From NCBI RefSeq assembly GCF_003047265.1, contig NZ_PZYY01000008.1, forward strand, positions 62,001 to 126,000: 64,000 nt of DNA. The letters run 5' to 3'. Below are positions 31,513 to 39,946 of this stretch, one piece after another. The translations under genes were made by a program, and so were the position numbers. Position 1 is the stretch's first letter. The number at the start of each line of letters is the position of its first letter. The DNA is from Nocardioides terrigena (GTDB taxonomy: Bacteria; Actinomycetota; Actinomycetes; Propionibacteriales; Nocardioidaceae). Under the pieces are notes generated by a model. The model worked only from the letters and a program-made list of their open reading frames with translations, had not been told where the DNA came from and did not search any database.

Positions 31513-33072
31513 TCAGGTGGGTCCCATCACCTCCAGCGGGTCCCTGCCGAGCGCGGTCAGCACGGTGCGGGCGGCGTTGCGCCCGGGCCGTCCCGAGACG
31601 GACCCGCCCGGGTGGGTGGTGGACCCGGTGAGGAAGAGACCCGCCAGGCCGGTGTCGTAGCGGGGCCAGCCCGGCAGCACGTGGCCGTCGATCAGGAACT
31701 CCCCGCCATGGCAGGAGCCGCCGAGGTTCTGCGGGTTGTGGGCCGCGACGTCCACGGGCGACTCGGTCCGCATCGAGAGGATGTCGACCTCGCCCAGGCC
31801 GCGGGTGCGCTGCCGCACCAGCTCGACCAGCGCCGCGCCGTACTCGTCCTTGGAGTCGGCCCAGCCCCGTCCGTCGGCGCGCTGCCACGGCGCGATGGTG
31901 AGGATCTTGAAGGTGCCTCCGCTGTCGGCCACCCGGCTGGGATCGACGACGGTCTGGTTGACCACCAGCAGCCACGGATCGTCCGCGTCGACCTCGCCCG
32001 CGGCGCACCGGTCGAGGTGGCGGGCCATGCCGTCGGCGGTGCCGAGACCTGCCGCGGCGCTGGCGATGCCTCCGTGGCCGAAGGCGAGATCGCCGCGCAG
32101 GGCCGCGTGGACGGCGAGCACGCTGAGGCCCGGGCGCCAGGTGTCCCGCGCTTCGAGCAGGTCGGGGGAGGGGGCGCCGTCGACGACCTGGTCGGCCACG
32201 CCAGCGAGGTGTCCGCCGGTCACCACCGCCCGGCCCGCGGCGACGGTCCGGTCGCCCACCCGGACGCCGGTGACCCGGTCGCCGTCGGTGACGTAGCCGG
32301 AGACGGTGGCCGAGCAGACCACCCTGCCGCCGTGCGCCGTGATGGCGCGCACCAGCGCGTCGGGGAGCGCCTGGCTGCCCCCGACCGGGGTCGTCCAGCC
32401 GTGGTCGAGGCGACCGACGGCCAGCGAGGAGGGGAGGAATCCGGTCCCGGGGCGGCGCGGGTCCTGGATCGTCGCCATCGCCAGCCACAGCACGAAGGAG
32501 CGGACCACCGGGTGCTCGAAGGTCTCGTGGACGACGTCCCAGGCGCTCCGCGACCGCAGGGCCAGATAGGCCTGGGTGGTGGGGCTCTCGGGCTGCGGGA
32601 GTGCGGAGCTCCACCGACCGTGGGCCGCGCCGAGGCCGCCCCGCCAGGCGCGCACCATCAGCTCGAAGGCCCGCGCGTCACCGGCGGACCACCGGGCGAG
32701 CTCGTCGGTGGTGGCGGCCAGGTCGGGACGCATCACCAGCACGTCGCCGTCGGGCTGCGGCATCACCACGGCCGGGTCGGTGGTGAGGTAGCGCAGCCCC
32801 TGCTCGGCGACCAGGCCCAGCTCGTCGTCACGCACGAGGGGGTTGTTCTGGATCAGCACGTGCGCGCTGCTGCAGGAGTCATGGGCGAAGCCGGGGAGGG
32901 TCAGCTCCTCGGTACGGGTGTTGCCTCCCACCGTCGGACCCGCCTCGAGCACGAGCACCTCGAGCCCGGCCCGGGCGAGGTAGGCCGCCGCGACCAGGGA
33001 GTTGTGCCCCGCGCCCACGACCACCACCTCCGCGTGCTCGGGCAGGTCGTCCGGGACCGGGGTGCTGTCCAT
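31513..33072 (-). CDS. FAD-dependent oxidoreductase, CrtI/PYROXD2-like
   Basis: A 519-residue flavoprotein. The N-terminal Rossmann motif is EVVVVGAGHNSLVAAAYLAR followed by the Glu-ended second strand (VLVLEAGPTVGGNTRTEE). The C-terminal FAD block is GLFLTGSTTHPGGSVSGRPG. This matches the phytoene desaturase/PYROXD2 branch of NAD(P)/FAD oxidoreductases, which oxidise C-C or C-N bonds of diverse substrates. GGAGAGGAG precedes ATG 33072. It diverges from the ABC importer across a LacI-type operator region, suggesting co-regulation. Confidence 0.87.
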   Translation of the reverse strand: MDSTPVPDDLPEHAEVVVVGAGHNSLVAAAYLARAGLEVLVLEAGPTVGGNTRTEELTLPGFAHDSCSSAHVLIQNNPLVRDDELGLVAEQGLRYLTTDPAVVMPQPDGDVLVMRPDLAATTDELARWSAGDARAFELMVRAWRGGLGAAHGRWSSALPQPESPTTQAYLALRSRSAWDVVHETFEHPVVRSFVLWLAMATIQDPRRPGTGFLPSSLAVGRLDHGWTTPVGGSQALPDALVRAITAHGGRVVCSATVSGYVTDGDRVTGVRVGDRTVAAGRAVVTGGHLAGVADQVVDGAPSPDLLEARDTWRPGLSVLAVHAALRGDLAFGHGGIASAAAGLGTADGMARHLDRCAAGEVDADDPWLLVVNQTVVDPSRVADSGGTFKILTIAPWQRADGRGWADSKDEYGAALVELVRQRTRGLGEVDILSMRTESPVDVAAHNPQNLGGSCHGGEFLIDGHVLPGWPRYDTGLAGLFLTGSTTHPGGSVSGRPGRNAARTVLTALGRDPLEVMGPT

Positions 33073-33109
33073 GTGGTGCTCCTCTCCGGGGCCAGAGTGG
33101 CAGCGGCCA

Positions 33110-33119
33110 CAACCGATTG
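33110..33119. promoter_or_regulatory. Second LacI-type site, near the oxidoreductase start
   Basis: CAACCGATTG (minus strand CAATCGGTTG) differs at one position from the CAATCGATTG core at 33291. It lies 38 nt upstream of the FAD-oxidoreductase start codon. Confidence 0.5.
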
Positions 33120-33251
33120 CAACCACGAGAACGGCGCCGTGACCCCTGCGCGCCGGCCTCGTCGATGTCACCCGGCGTCCCCGAATGCGCCGACTTCGGC
33201 GCGTGCAAGGGCGCTTCTCGCGCTCTCGAGGTTGCAATTGGGCGGCATCCC

Positions 33252-33280
33252 TTGACACATGTGGCGCAGTTCACAACACT
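33252..33280 (+). promoter_or_regulatory. Promoter of the ABC importer operon
   Basis: TTGACA (33252-33257), a 17-nt spacer, then AACACT (33275-33280): a good -35 with a weaker -10 at ideal spacing. The palindrome at 33288 lies just downstream. Confidence 0.6.
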
Positions 33281-33287
33281 GGCGATG

Positions 33288-33303
33288 CCGCAATCGATTG
33301 CGG
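33288..33303. promoter_or_regulatory. LacI-type operator palindrome
   Basis: CCGCAATCGATTGCGG, a perfect 16-bp dyad with the central CG typical of LacI/GalR-family operators, overlaps the expected transcription start of the importer operon. No LacI-family gene is in the window. Confidence 0.65.
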
Positions 33304-33321
33304 ATTCACCGAGGAGGAAGC

Positions 33322-34566
33322 ATGGTCCAGATTTCCCGAGGTCGTGGCCGAGGACTGATGGCCGCAGCAGTGACCGGTGTCCTGGTCACCAGCCTGGCCG
33401 CGTGCGGTGGCGACGACGGTGGCGGCGAGGGTGGCAGCGACGACCCGATCGTCATCGGCACCTCGTTGCCGCTGACCGGCGAGTTCTCCCAGCCCGGCCA
33501 GGCGGCCGAGCAGGGCTACAAGGTGTGGCAGGAGATGGTGAACGCCGAGGGTGGGCTGCTGGATCGCGAGATCGAGCTGGTCATCAAGGACGACGCCTCC
33601 AACCAGAACACCATCGTGACCGACTACAACGCACTGATCAGCCAGGACCAGGTGGACCTCCTCCTCGGGACCTTCTCCTCGCTGCTCAACCTGCCTGCGT
33701 CCGCCGTCGCCGAGCGCGAGCAGATGGTCTACGTGGAGCCCGCCGGTGGCTCTCCGGACATGTTCAACCGCGGCTTCGAGTACCTCTTCTTCGCCCAGCA
33801 GTCGACGGCCGACAAGCAGGGCAAGGTGTTCGCCGAGTGGGTGGCCGCGCTGCCCGAGGGCGAGATGCCCGAGACCGCGGCGTACCCGACCCTCGACGAC
33901 CCGTTCGCCGCCCCCAACGTCGCGGGCATCCAGGCCATCCTCGAGGAGGCCGGCGTCGAGACGGTCTACGAGGAGACCTACGCCATCGACACCAAGAACT
34001 TCGACACGATCGTCAGCGCGATGAAGAACGCCGACCCGGAGCTCGTCGTCCACGGCGCGCAGTTCGAGGACGGCATCGGCATGACCCGCGCGATGCTCAA
34101 GGCGGACTTCACCCCGGAGATGTTCTTCCAGACCAACGCCCCGTCCTTCGGCAGCCAGTTCACCGAGGGCATCGGCGAGGAGAACACCGAGGGCATCTTC
34201 TACGCCGTCAGCCACTCGCCTGACGCGGACACCCCCGGCAACGCCGAGTTCGTGGCCAAGTACGAGGAGATGTACGGCGAGGGCGAGGTCCCCGAGGACG
34301 CCGCCGACGCCTTCGCGGCCGGTGAGGTGCTCCAGGCGGCCGTCGAGGCGGTCGGCAGCATCGAGGACCAGACGGCGCTCGCCGACTGGCTGCACGAGAA
34401 CGAGGTGGAGACCATCCTCGGCCCGCTCTCGTGGGACGAGACGGGGGCGCCCCAGGGTGACTTCCTGATCGGCCAGTGGCGCGACGGTGCTCCGCAGATC
34501 GTGCTCCCCGAGGAAGCCGCGACCGCTGAGATCACCCGCAACTGGGAGCCGGGCGGCGCCGGCTGA
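33322..34566 (+). CDS. Branched-chain-type ABC transporter substrate-binding lipoprotein
   Basis: A 414-residue periplasmic-type binding protein. The signal peptide ends in the lipobox LAAC (near residue 27), followed by a Gly/Asp linker. The mature part starts PIVIGTSLPLTGEFSQPG, the hallmark of Leu/Ile/Val/amide-binding proteins (type I fold), with NAEGGLLDREIELVIKDDAS next. It should capture a small amide, amino acid or aromatic acid outside the cell. GAGGAGGAA precedes ATG 33322. Its stop overlaps the permease start (TGATG). Confidence 0.92.
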   Translation: MVQISRGRGRGLMAAAVTGVLVTSLAACGGDDGGGEGGSDDPIVIGTSLPLTGEFSQPGQAAEQGYKVWQEMVNAEGGLLDREIELVIKDDASNQNTIVTDYNALISQDQVDLLLGTFSSLLNLPASAVAEREQMVYVEPAGGSPDMFNRGFEYLFFAQQSTADKQGKVFAEWVAALPEGEMPETAAYPTLDDPFAAPNVAGIQAILEEAGVETVYEETYAIDTKNFDTIVSAMKNADPELVVHGAQFEDGIGMTRAMLKADFTPEMFFQTNAPSFGSQFTEGIGEENTEGIFYAVSHSPDADTPGNAEFVAKYEEMYGEGEVPEDAADAFAAGEVLQAAVEAVGSIEDQTALADWLHENEVETILGPLSWDETGAPQGDFLIGQWRDGAPQIVLPEEAATAEITRNWEPGGAG

Positions 34567-35450
34567 TGACCGTCTTCCTCCAGAGCCTCGTCCTCGGGCT
34601 GCTGCTGGGCGGTGTCTACGCCCTGGCAGCCAGCGGACTGACCCTGATCTTCGGGGTGATGAAGGTGATCAACATCGCCCACGGGGCCTTCCTGGTCCTG
34701 GCCTCGTTCATCACCTACACCCTGTGGGACGTGGTCGGCATCGACCCGCTGCTCGCGATCGTGATCACCACGCCGGTGATCTTCGCGATCGGCTGGGCGA
34801 CCTACAAGATCGTCGTCTCGCCGATCAGGTCCGCCCCCATGGCCTCCACCGTGCTGCTGACCTTCGGGCTGGCGCTGGTGCTGGAGGGGGCGATGGGCGA
34901 GATCTGGGGGAACAACTCCACCGCGATCAGGCCGGCGTACGGCGACGAGTCGTTCACCATCGGCGGGATCTTCCTTCCCAAGGCCCAGGTGTACGGCGGC
35001 CTGATCGCGGTCGCGGTGCTGGTCGTGCTCTGGATCGTGCTCACCCGCACCTGGCTGGGCCGGGCCATCCGCGCGGCGGCGACCAACCCGTCCTCGGCCC
35101 AGCTGGTCGGGATCCGCACCGCGTCGGTGGCGGCCCTGGTGTTCGCGATCGGCATCGCCGCCGCGGGCGCCGGGGGCGCGATCACCGGCGTGCTCTACCC
35201 CTTCGTGCCGGGATCGCACTACCAGTGGATCGCCCGGCTGCTGGCGATCGTCGTGCTCGGCGGGCTGGGCAGCCTCAACGGGGCGGTGCTCGGCGCCATC
35301 CTCTTCGGCCTCGCCGAGACCTTCACCTCGACGTACGTCTCTCCCTCGTGGGCGACGGCGGTCCCCTACGCCATCGTCTTCGCCGTGCTGCTCATCCGTC
35401 CGCAGGGCCTGCTCGGGACCCGACTCCGAGAGGATGCCGTCGCCGCATGA
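34566..35450 (+). CDS. Branched-chain-type ABC transporter permease (LivH-like)
   Basis: A 294-residue membrane protein with about eight helices. GVYALAASGLTLIFGVMKVI near the N-terminus and ARLLAIVVLGGLGSLNGAVL (the ATPase-coupling EAA-like loop with GLGSLNGA) are LivH signatures. One half of the membrane channel of the importer. Its start overlaps the binding-protein stop by one base and its stop overlaps the LivM-LivG start (ATGA). Confidence 0.92.
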   Translation: MTVFLQSLVLGLLLGGVYALAASGLTLIFGVMKVINIAHGAFLVLASFITYTLWDVVGIDPLLAIVITTPVIFAIGWATYKIVVSPIRSAPMASTVLLTFGLALVLEGAMGEIWGNNSTAIRPAYGDESFTIGGIFLPKAQVYGGLIAVAVLVVLWIVLTRTWLGRAIRAAATNPSSAQLVGIRTASVAALVFAIGIAAAGAGGAITGVLYPFVPGSHYQWIARLLAIVVLGGLGSLNGAVLGAILFGLAETFTSTYVSPSWATAVPYAIVFAVLLIRPQGLLGTRLREDAVAA

Positions 35451-37303
35451 CCGCCAGTCCTGCCGCCCGCACCCCCGCCGCCGGCCGCCCGTGGACCCAG
35501 CCGATCTGGATCGGCCGGGCGATCGCCCTGGCCGCCGCGGTCGCGCTGCTCGTCTACCCGCTCGTGACCGACGACCGCTACTACCAGAACATGATCATCC
35601 TCTCGCTGGTCTTCGCGATCGGGGCCAGCGGGCTCAACATCATCTCCGGCTTCGCCGGCTACATCTCGCTGGGCCAGGGCGCCTTCATCGGCCTCGGCGG
35701 CTACACCATCGGCGTGCTCGCGGCCCGTAACCCCGACGTCCCCATCTGGTGGTGGGTGCCGGTCGCGGGCGTCGTGGCCGCGCTGATCGCCCTGGTGCTC
35801 GGGCTGGTGTCACTGCGCTCGTCGGGCCCGGCGTTCGTGATCATCACCGTCGCGTTCCTGTTCCTGGTGCAGGTGTTCGCGGTCAACTGGGTGTCGGTCA
35901 CCAACGGCACCGCCGGGCTGACCATGCCGCTGCCCGACTGGGACCGCGACATCATCAACCTGCCCTTCTACTACGCCCTCGTCGTCGTGCTGGCGCTGCA
36001 GCTGCTGATGTCCTGGTGGATCCGCCGGACCAAGCTGGGCATGGGCCTCATCGCGATCCGCGAGGACGAGACCAAGGCCGCCACCATCGGCATCAACCTG
36101 CCGGTGGAGAAGATCATCGCCTTCATGGCCAGCGCCGTCTTCGTCGGCATGGCGGGCGCGATCTACGGCTACTACCTGACCTTCATCGACCCGCGCGGGA
36201 TGTTCAGCATCCTCATCAGCGTCCAGCTGGTGCTCTCGATGCTGATCGGCGGCAAGGCCACCCTGTGGGGACCGGTCCTGGGCGCGTTCCTCATCGAGCC
36301 GCTCAACGAGATCGCCAACAACAGCTTCGGCGGCGGCAACGCCCGGCTCTTCCTCTTCGGTGGGCTGCTCGTCCTGGTCGTGATCTTCCTGCCGCGCGGC
36401 ATCCTGCCCGCGATCGAGTCGACGCTGATGCGGCGGCGTACGCGCAACAAGGCCGGGCTTGTCGGCGCGCGCATCGGCACCGGCGGCAGCCTGGCCTCGC
36501 TCACCGACCGGGTCCAGGTCGTCGACCGGTCCGAGCTGCCCGACCGGCCCCTGCTGGAGGTCAAGGGCCTGGTGAAGCACTTCGGCGGCGTCAAGGCCGT
36601 CGACGGTGCCAGCCTCGTCGTCCCCGAGGGCTCCATCACCGGCCTGATCGGCCCCAACGGGTCGGGCAAGACGACGCTCTTCAACCTGATCGACGACACC
36701 ATCCGCGCCGATGCCGGGGAGATCGTGCTGGCGGGGGAGCGGATCGACGGCATGCGGTCCTGGCAGCGGGCGCACCGCGGCCTGGGCCGGACCTTCCAGA
36801 TCACCCGGCTCTTCCGCGAGATGACGGTGCTGGAGAACGTCGTCGCGGCCCAGTCCTCCTTCTCGATGCGCGGGCTCGGCAAGATCGCCGTCAGCGGCAG
36901 CGAGGCGCGTGCCGCGGAGGAGCTGCTGGAGTTCGTCGGGATGCGCGACTTCCGCGACCAGCGGGCGCAGGCGCTGTCCTACGGCCAGCAGAAGCTGGTC
37001 GAGCTCGCCCAGATCCTGATGCTCGACCCCAAGCTGATCCTGCTCGACGAGCCCGCCGGCGGCATCAACCCGGTCCTCATCGACCGGATGGGCGAGATGA
37101 TCCGGGAGCTCAACTCCTACGGCAAGACCTTCCTCATCGTCGAGCACAACATGCCCTTCGTCCTCGGGCTCTGCGACCCGGTGCACGTGCTGGGGCGTGG
37201 CAAGACGATGGCCTCCGGGACCGCCGAGGAGATCAAGAACGACCCCGCCGTGATCGATGCCTACCTCGGCGAGGACTTCCACATCGAGGAGGCCCGCCGA
37301 TGA
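35447..37303 (+). CDS. Fused ABC permease and ATPase (LivM-LivG)
   Basis: A 618-residue fusion. Residues 1-325 form the LivM-type permease ([20 protein letters not shown]; coupling loop around [18 protein letters not shown]). A linker of about 45 residues leads into the LivG-type ATPase from about 365: Walker [11 protein letters not shown]-loop TFQITRLF, signature [12 protein letters not shown], Walker [11 protein letters not shown] and the H-loop VEHNM. These are normally two proteins. The signature LSYGQ replaces LSGGQ, as is usual in LivG. Translational overlap on both sides (ATGA) shows it is part of a complete five-function operon. Confidence 0.93.
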   Translation: MTASPAARTPAAGRPWTQPIWIGRAIALAAAVALLVYPLVTDDRYYQNMIILSLVFAIGASGLNIISGFAGYISLGQGAFIGLGGYTIGVLAARNPDVPIWWWVPVAGVVAALIALVLGLVSLRSSGPAFVIITVAFLFLVQVFAVNWVSVTNGTAGLTMPLPDWDRDIINLPFYYALVVVLALQLLMSWWIRRTKLGMGLIAIREDETKAATIGINLPVEKIIAFMASAVFVGMAGAIYGYYLTFIDPRGMFSILISVQLVLSMLIGGKATLWGPVLGAFLIEPLNEIANNSFGGGNARLFLFGGLLVLVVIFLPRGILPAIESTLMRRRTRNKAGLVGARIGTGGSLASLTDRVQVVDRSELPDRPLLEVKGLVKHFGGVKAVDGASLVVPEGSITGLIGPNGSGKTTLFNLIDDTIRADAGEIVLAGERIDGMRSWQRAHRGLGRTFQITRLFREMTVLENVVAAQSSFSMRGLGKIAVSGSEARAAEELLEFVGMRDFRDQRAQALSYGQQKLVELAQILMLDPKLILLDEPAGGINPVLIDRMGEMIRELNSYGKTFLIVEHNMPFVLGLCDPVHVLGRGKTMASGTAEEIKNDPAVIDAYLGEDFHIEEARR

Positions 37304-38136
37304 GCGAGGCGAACGATCCGGCCACGACCGGCGCGCCGACCGGGGCGAGCGGGACCACCCCGCCGGACGCCACCGCCCGACCGATGCTGCAGATGCAGGG
37401 GATCGTGGCCGGCTACGGCGGCGGTGACGTCCTCCAGGGCGTCGACATCTCGGTCGCCAAGGGGTCGGTCGCGTGCATCGTCGGTCCCAACGGTGCCGGC
37501 AAGTCGACGGTCCTCCGGACGGTCAGCGGGCTGCTCACGCCGCGCCAGGGTGAGGTCCACCTGGACGGCAAGCCGATCCACGCCTGCTCCGCGGCCGAGA
37601 TCCTCGAGCTGGGCATCTCGCAGGTCCCCCAGTCCAACGCGCTCTTCCCGACGATGTCGGTGCGGGAGAACGTCCTGCTCGGGGCCTACATCATCCGGCG
37701 CGACAAGGCCCTGGTGAAGCAGCGCTACGAGCAGGTCGCCTCGATGTTCCCGATCGTGGCCGACCGCTCCCACGACAACGCCGGCAACCTCTCCGGCGGC
37801 CAGCGCCGGATGGTGGAGTTCGCCCGGTCCCTGATGCTCGACCCGGTGCTCCTGCTCCTCGACGAGCCGTCGCTGGGGCTGGACCCCAAGTCGCTGCAGG
37901 TGCTCTACGACTCGGTGATGCTGCTCTCCGACAGCGGCAAGACGATCCTCCTCGTCGAGCAGAACGTGCGGTTCGGCATGCGGATGGCCACCGACGGCAT
38001 CGTGATGGAGAGCGGCCGGGTCATCACCCAGCGGCCCGCCGCCGCGGTGCTCGGCGACCCCGAGCTCGCACAGATGTACTTCGGGGGCTCGGTCTCCGAG
38101 ACCAAGAGCGAGGAACCGGTGGCGCCGCCGACCTGA
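37300..38136 (+). CDS. Branched-chain-type ABC transporter ATPase (LivF-like)
   Basis: A 278-residue ATPase. An Ala/Thr/Pro-rich N-terminal extension (about 28 residues) precedes [20 protein letters not shown], Walker [10 protein letters not shown], signature [12 protein letters not shown], Walker [12 protein letters not shown] and VEQNV. It pairs with the LivG domain to drive import. Start ATG 37300 overlaps the upstream stop. A weak hairpin (CGGGG-ATATA-CCCCG) about 20 nt downstream may end the operon. Confidence 0.92.
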   Translation: MSEANDPATTGAPTGASGTTPPDATARPMLQMQGIVAGYGGGDVLQGVDISVAKGSVACIVGPNGAGKSTVLRTVSGLLTPRQGEVHLDGKPIHACSAAEILELGISQVPQSNALFPTMSVRENVLLGAYIIRRDKALVKQRYEQVASMFPIVADRSHDNAGNLSGGQRRMVEFARSLMLDPVLLLLDEPSLGLDPKSLQVLYDSVMLLSDSGKTILLVEQNVRFGMRMATDGIVMESGRVITQRPAAAVLGDPELAQMYFGGSVSETKSEEPVAPPT

Positions 38137-38233
38137 CCCTGCCGGTGCGCTGCGGGGATATACCCCGTTCGTGAAGGGTCTCGGTCGGCGACGACGGCCT
38201 ACCCTCGAAAGGAGACCTCACGAAGGGACCTCC

Positions 38234-39934
38234 ATGCCTGTGCCGGGGCGGCGTCGACGACTCTGGGCAGCGAGCGGCGTGGTTGCCAGCCTCTCGCTCG
38301 TCCCAATCCTGGCCGCCGTGGATTCACCAGTGTCGGCGGCCACGACCGAGCTCGTCACCAACACCAGCGTCGAGACGGCCCTGGCGCCGTGGAGCTCGGC
38401 GTACAACACGTCGTCCCGGGTGGAGCGCACCACGGGCGGCCATGACGGGACGTACTCCGTCCGCGCCAGCAACTCCCAGACCGTCGCGCGCGACGCCGGC
38501 TTCCGGGACAAGCCCAGCCACGTCACGAGCACCGTCGCCGGCCAGGTCTACGACCTGAGTGTGTGGGTGCGCTCGGAGGTCGCGGGCCGGACCATCAACC
38601 TCAAGGTCAAGGAGATCACCCCGAGCGGCAGCTCGCCCGGCACGGTCACCCAGCCGCTCCAGGCGCCGGACACCGGGTGGCACCGCCTGGCCCTCTCGTA
38701 TGCCGCGCGGGGCGCCGGCAACAGCCTGTCCTTCATCGTCTACACGACGGCGGCGGCACCCGGTCAGGGCTTCTGGGCGGACCAGTTCTCCGTCTCGGTG
38801 ACGACGCCGGACCCGACGCCGACGGAGACCCCGACCGTCACGGAGACCCCGACGGAGACGCCGACGCCGACGCCCACGGAGACCCCGACCGTCACGGAGA
38901 CCCCGACGGAGACGCCGACGGTCACCGAGACCCCGACGGAGACGCCCCCGCCACCGCCGCCGCCGACGGAGACCGTCAGGGTCGCCTCCACGATCGAGAC
39001 CGTGCCCACCGGGGTGGCCGGGGACACGGCCGACGACCCCGCGATCTGGGTCGACACGAGCGACCCGGCGGCGTCCCTCGTGGTCACCAACGAGAAGAAC
39101 GTCCGACGTCTCACCGTCCTCGACCTGTCGGGACAGGTCGTCCAGAGGATCACCACGGCCGGCTTCGTCGGCAACGTGGACGTCCGTGGGGACGTCGTTG
39201 CCGCCGCGCAGTCGGGCATCCGGCTCTGGCGGGTGGCGCCCACCGCGGACGGCCCCCGGCTCGTGCCGGCGCAGGAGCAGAGCGGCAACGCCACGACCGG
39301 GGGCGAGGGCCTGTGCATGTACGACCCGGGCGCGCCCGGGGTCGGTGGCGGGCTGTACGTCGTCAACGTGCAGCGCTCGACGTTCCGCGTGCGGATGCAC
39401 CCGCTGACCGACGCGGACGCCGACACCCTCCTGCAGGTCCAGCCCGCCGTGCGGCAGTTCTTCCTGGGCAGCGAGGGCGAGGGGTGCGTGGTCGACGACG
39501 CGACCGGTGCCCTCTACCTCTCCGAGGAGGACGTCGGCATCTGGAAGTACGACCTGACCGCCGCCGGCACCGTCCCGCCGCGGGTCAGGCTCGCCTCGCT
39601 CGACGCCAACCTCGCGGCCGACGTCGAGGGCCTGGCGCTCGTGGGCGGCGAGCTGATCGCCTCGGCCCAGAACGTCGTCGCGCCGCGCGACAACTGGTAC
39701 AGCCGGTACGACGCCGGGACCGGCCAGCACCTCGGGCGCTTCCGGATCGTCGACGGTCCCGCCTCCGACGACTGCGACCAGACCGACGGCATCGCCGCCC
39801 ACGACGGCTACCTCGGCCCGGTCTTCCCGCAGGGACTCTTCGTGTGCCAGGACGGCTTCAACGACGCGCCGGGCACGTCCGGCACGCAGAACTTCAAGCT
39901 CGCGCCGCTCCACCTGGTGGACGGCGTCCTCTGA
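38234..39934 (+). CDS. Secreted beta-propeller phytase with N-terminal carbohydrate-binding-like domain
   Basis: A 566-residue exported protein. The signal peptide (about 1-36) is followed by a jelly-roll CBM-like domain (VTNTSVETALAPWSSAYNTS to FWADQFSVSV, 38-190), a repetitive Pro/Thr/Glu linker (191-246), then the phytase propeller. The latter has GDTADDPAIWVDTSDP, ASLVVTNEK, GEGCVVDD and DVGIWKYDL, as in BPP 3-phytases, which use Ca2+ to release phosphate from myo-inositol hexakisphosphate. AAGGGA precedes ATG 38234; a TACCCT -10 candidate is at about 38201. It probably works in phosphate scavenging outside the cell. Confidence 0.85.
   Translation: MPVPGRRRRLWAASGVVASLSLVPILAAVDSPVSAATTELVTNTSVETALAPWSSAYNTSSRVERTTGGHDGTYSVRASNSQTVARDAGFRDKPSHVTSTVAGQVYDLSVWVRSEVAGRTINLKVKEITPSGSSPGTVTQPLQAPDTGWHRLALSYAARGAGNSLSFIVYTTAAAPGQGFWADQFSVSVTTPDPTPTETPTVTETPTETPTPTPTETPTVTETPTETPTVTETPTETPPPPPPPTETVRVASTIETVPTGVAGDTADDPAIWVDTSDPAASLVVTNEKNVRRLTVLDLSGQVVQRITTAGFVGNVDVRGDVVAAAQSGIRLWRVAPTADGPRLVPAQEQSGNATTGGEGLCMYDPGAPGVGGGLYVVNVQRSTFRVRMHPLTDADADTLLQVQPAVRQFFLGSEGEGCVVDDATGALYLSEEDVGIWKYDLTAAGTVPPRVRLASLDANLAADVEGLALVGGELIASAQNVVAPRDNWYSRYDAGTGQHLGRFRIVDGPASDDCDQTDGIAAHDGYLGPVFPQGLFVCQDGFNDAPGTSGTQNFKLAPLHLVDGVL
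38804..38971. repeat. In-frame degenerate tandem repeat coding for the Pro/Thr linker
   Basis: Short units coding TETPTVTETPTETP recur three times between the carbohydrate-binding-like domain and the phytase domain. The array stays in frame and would be prone to length change by slippage. Confidence 0.75.
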
Positions 39935-39946
39935 CGGTCCCCGCCC

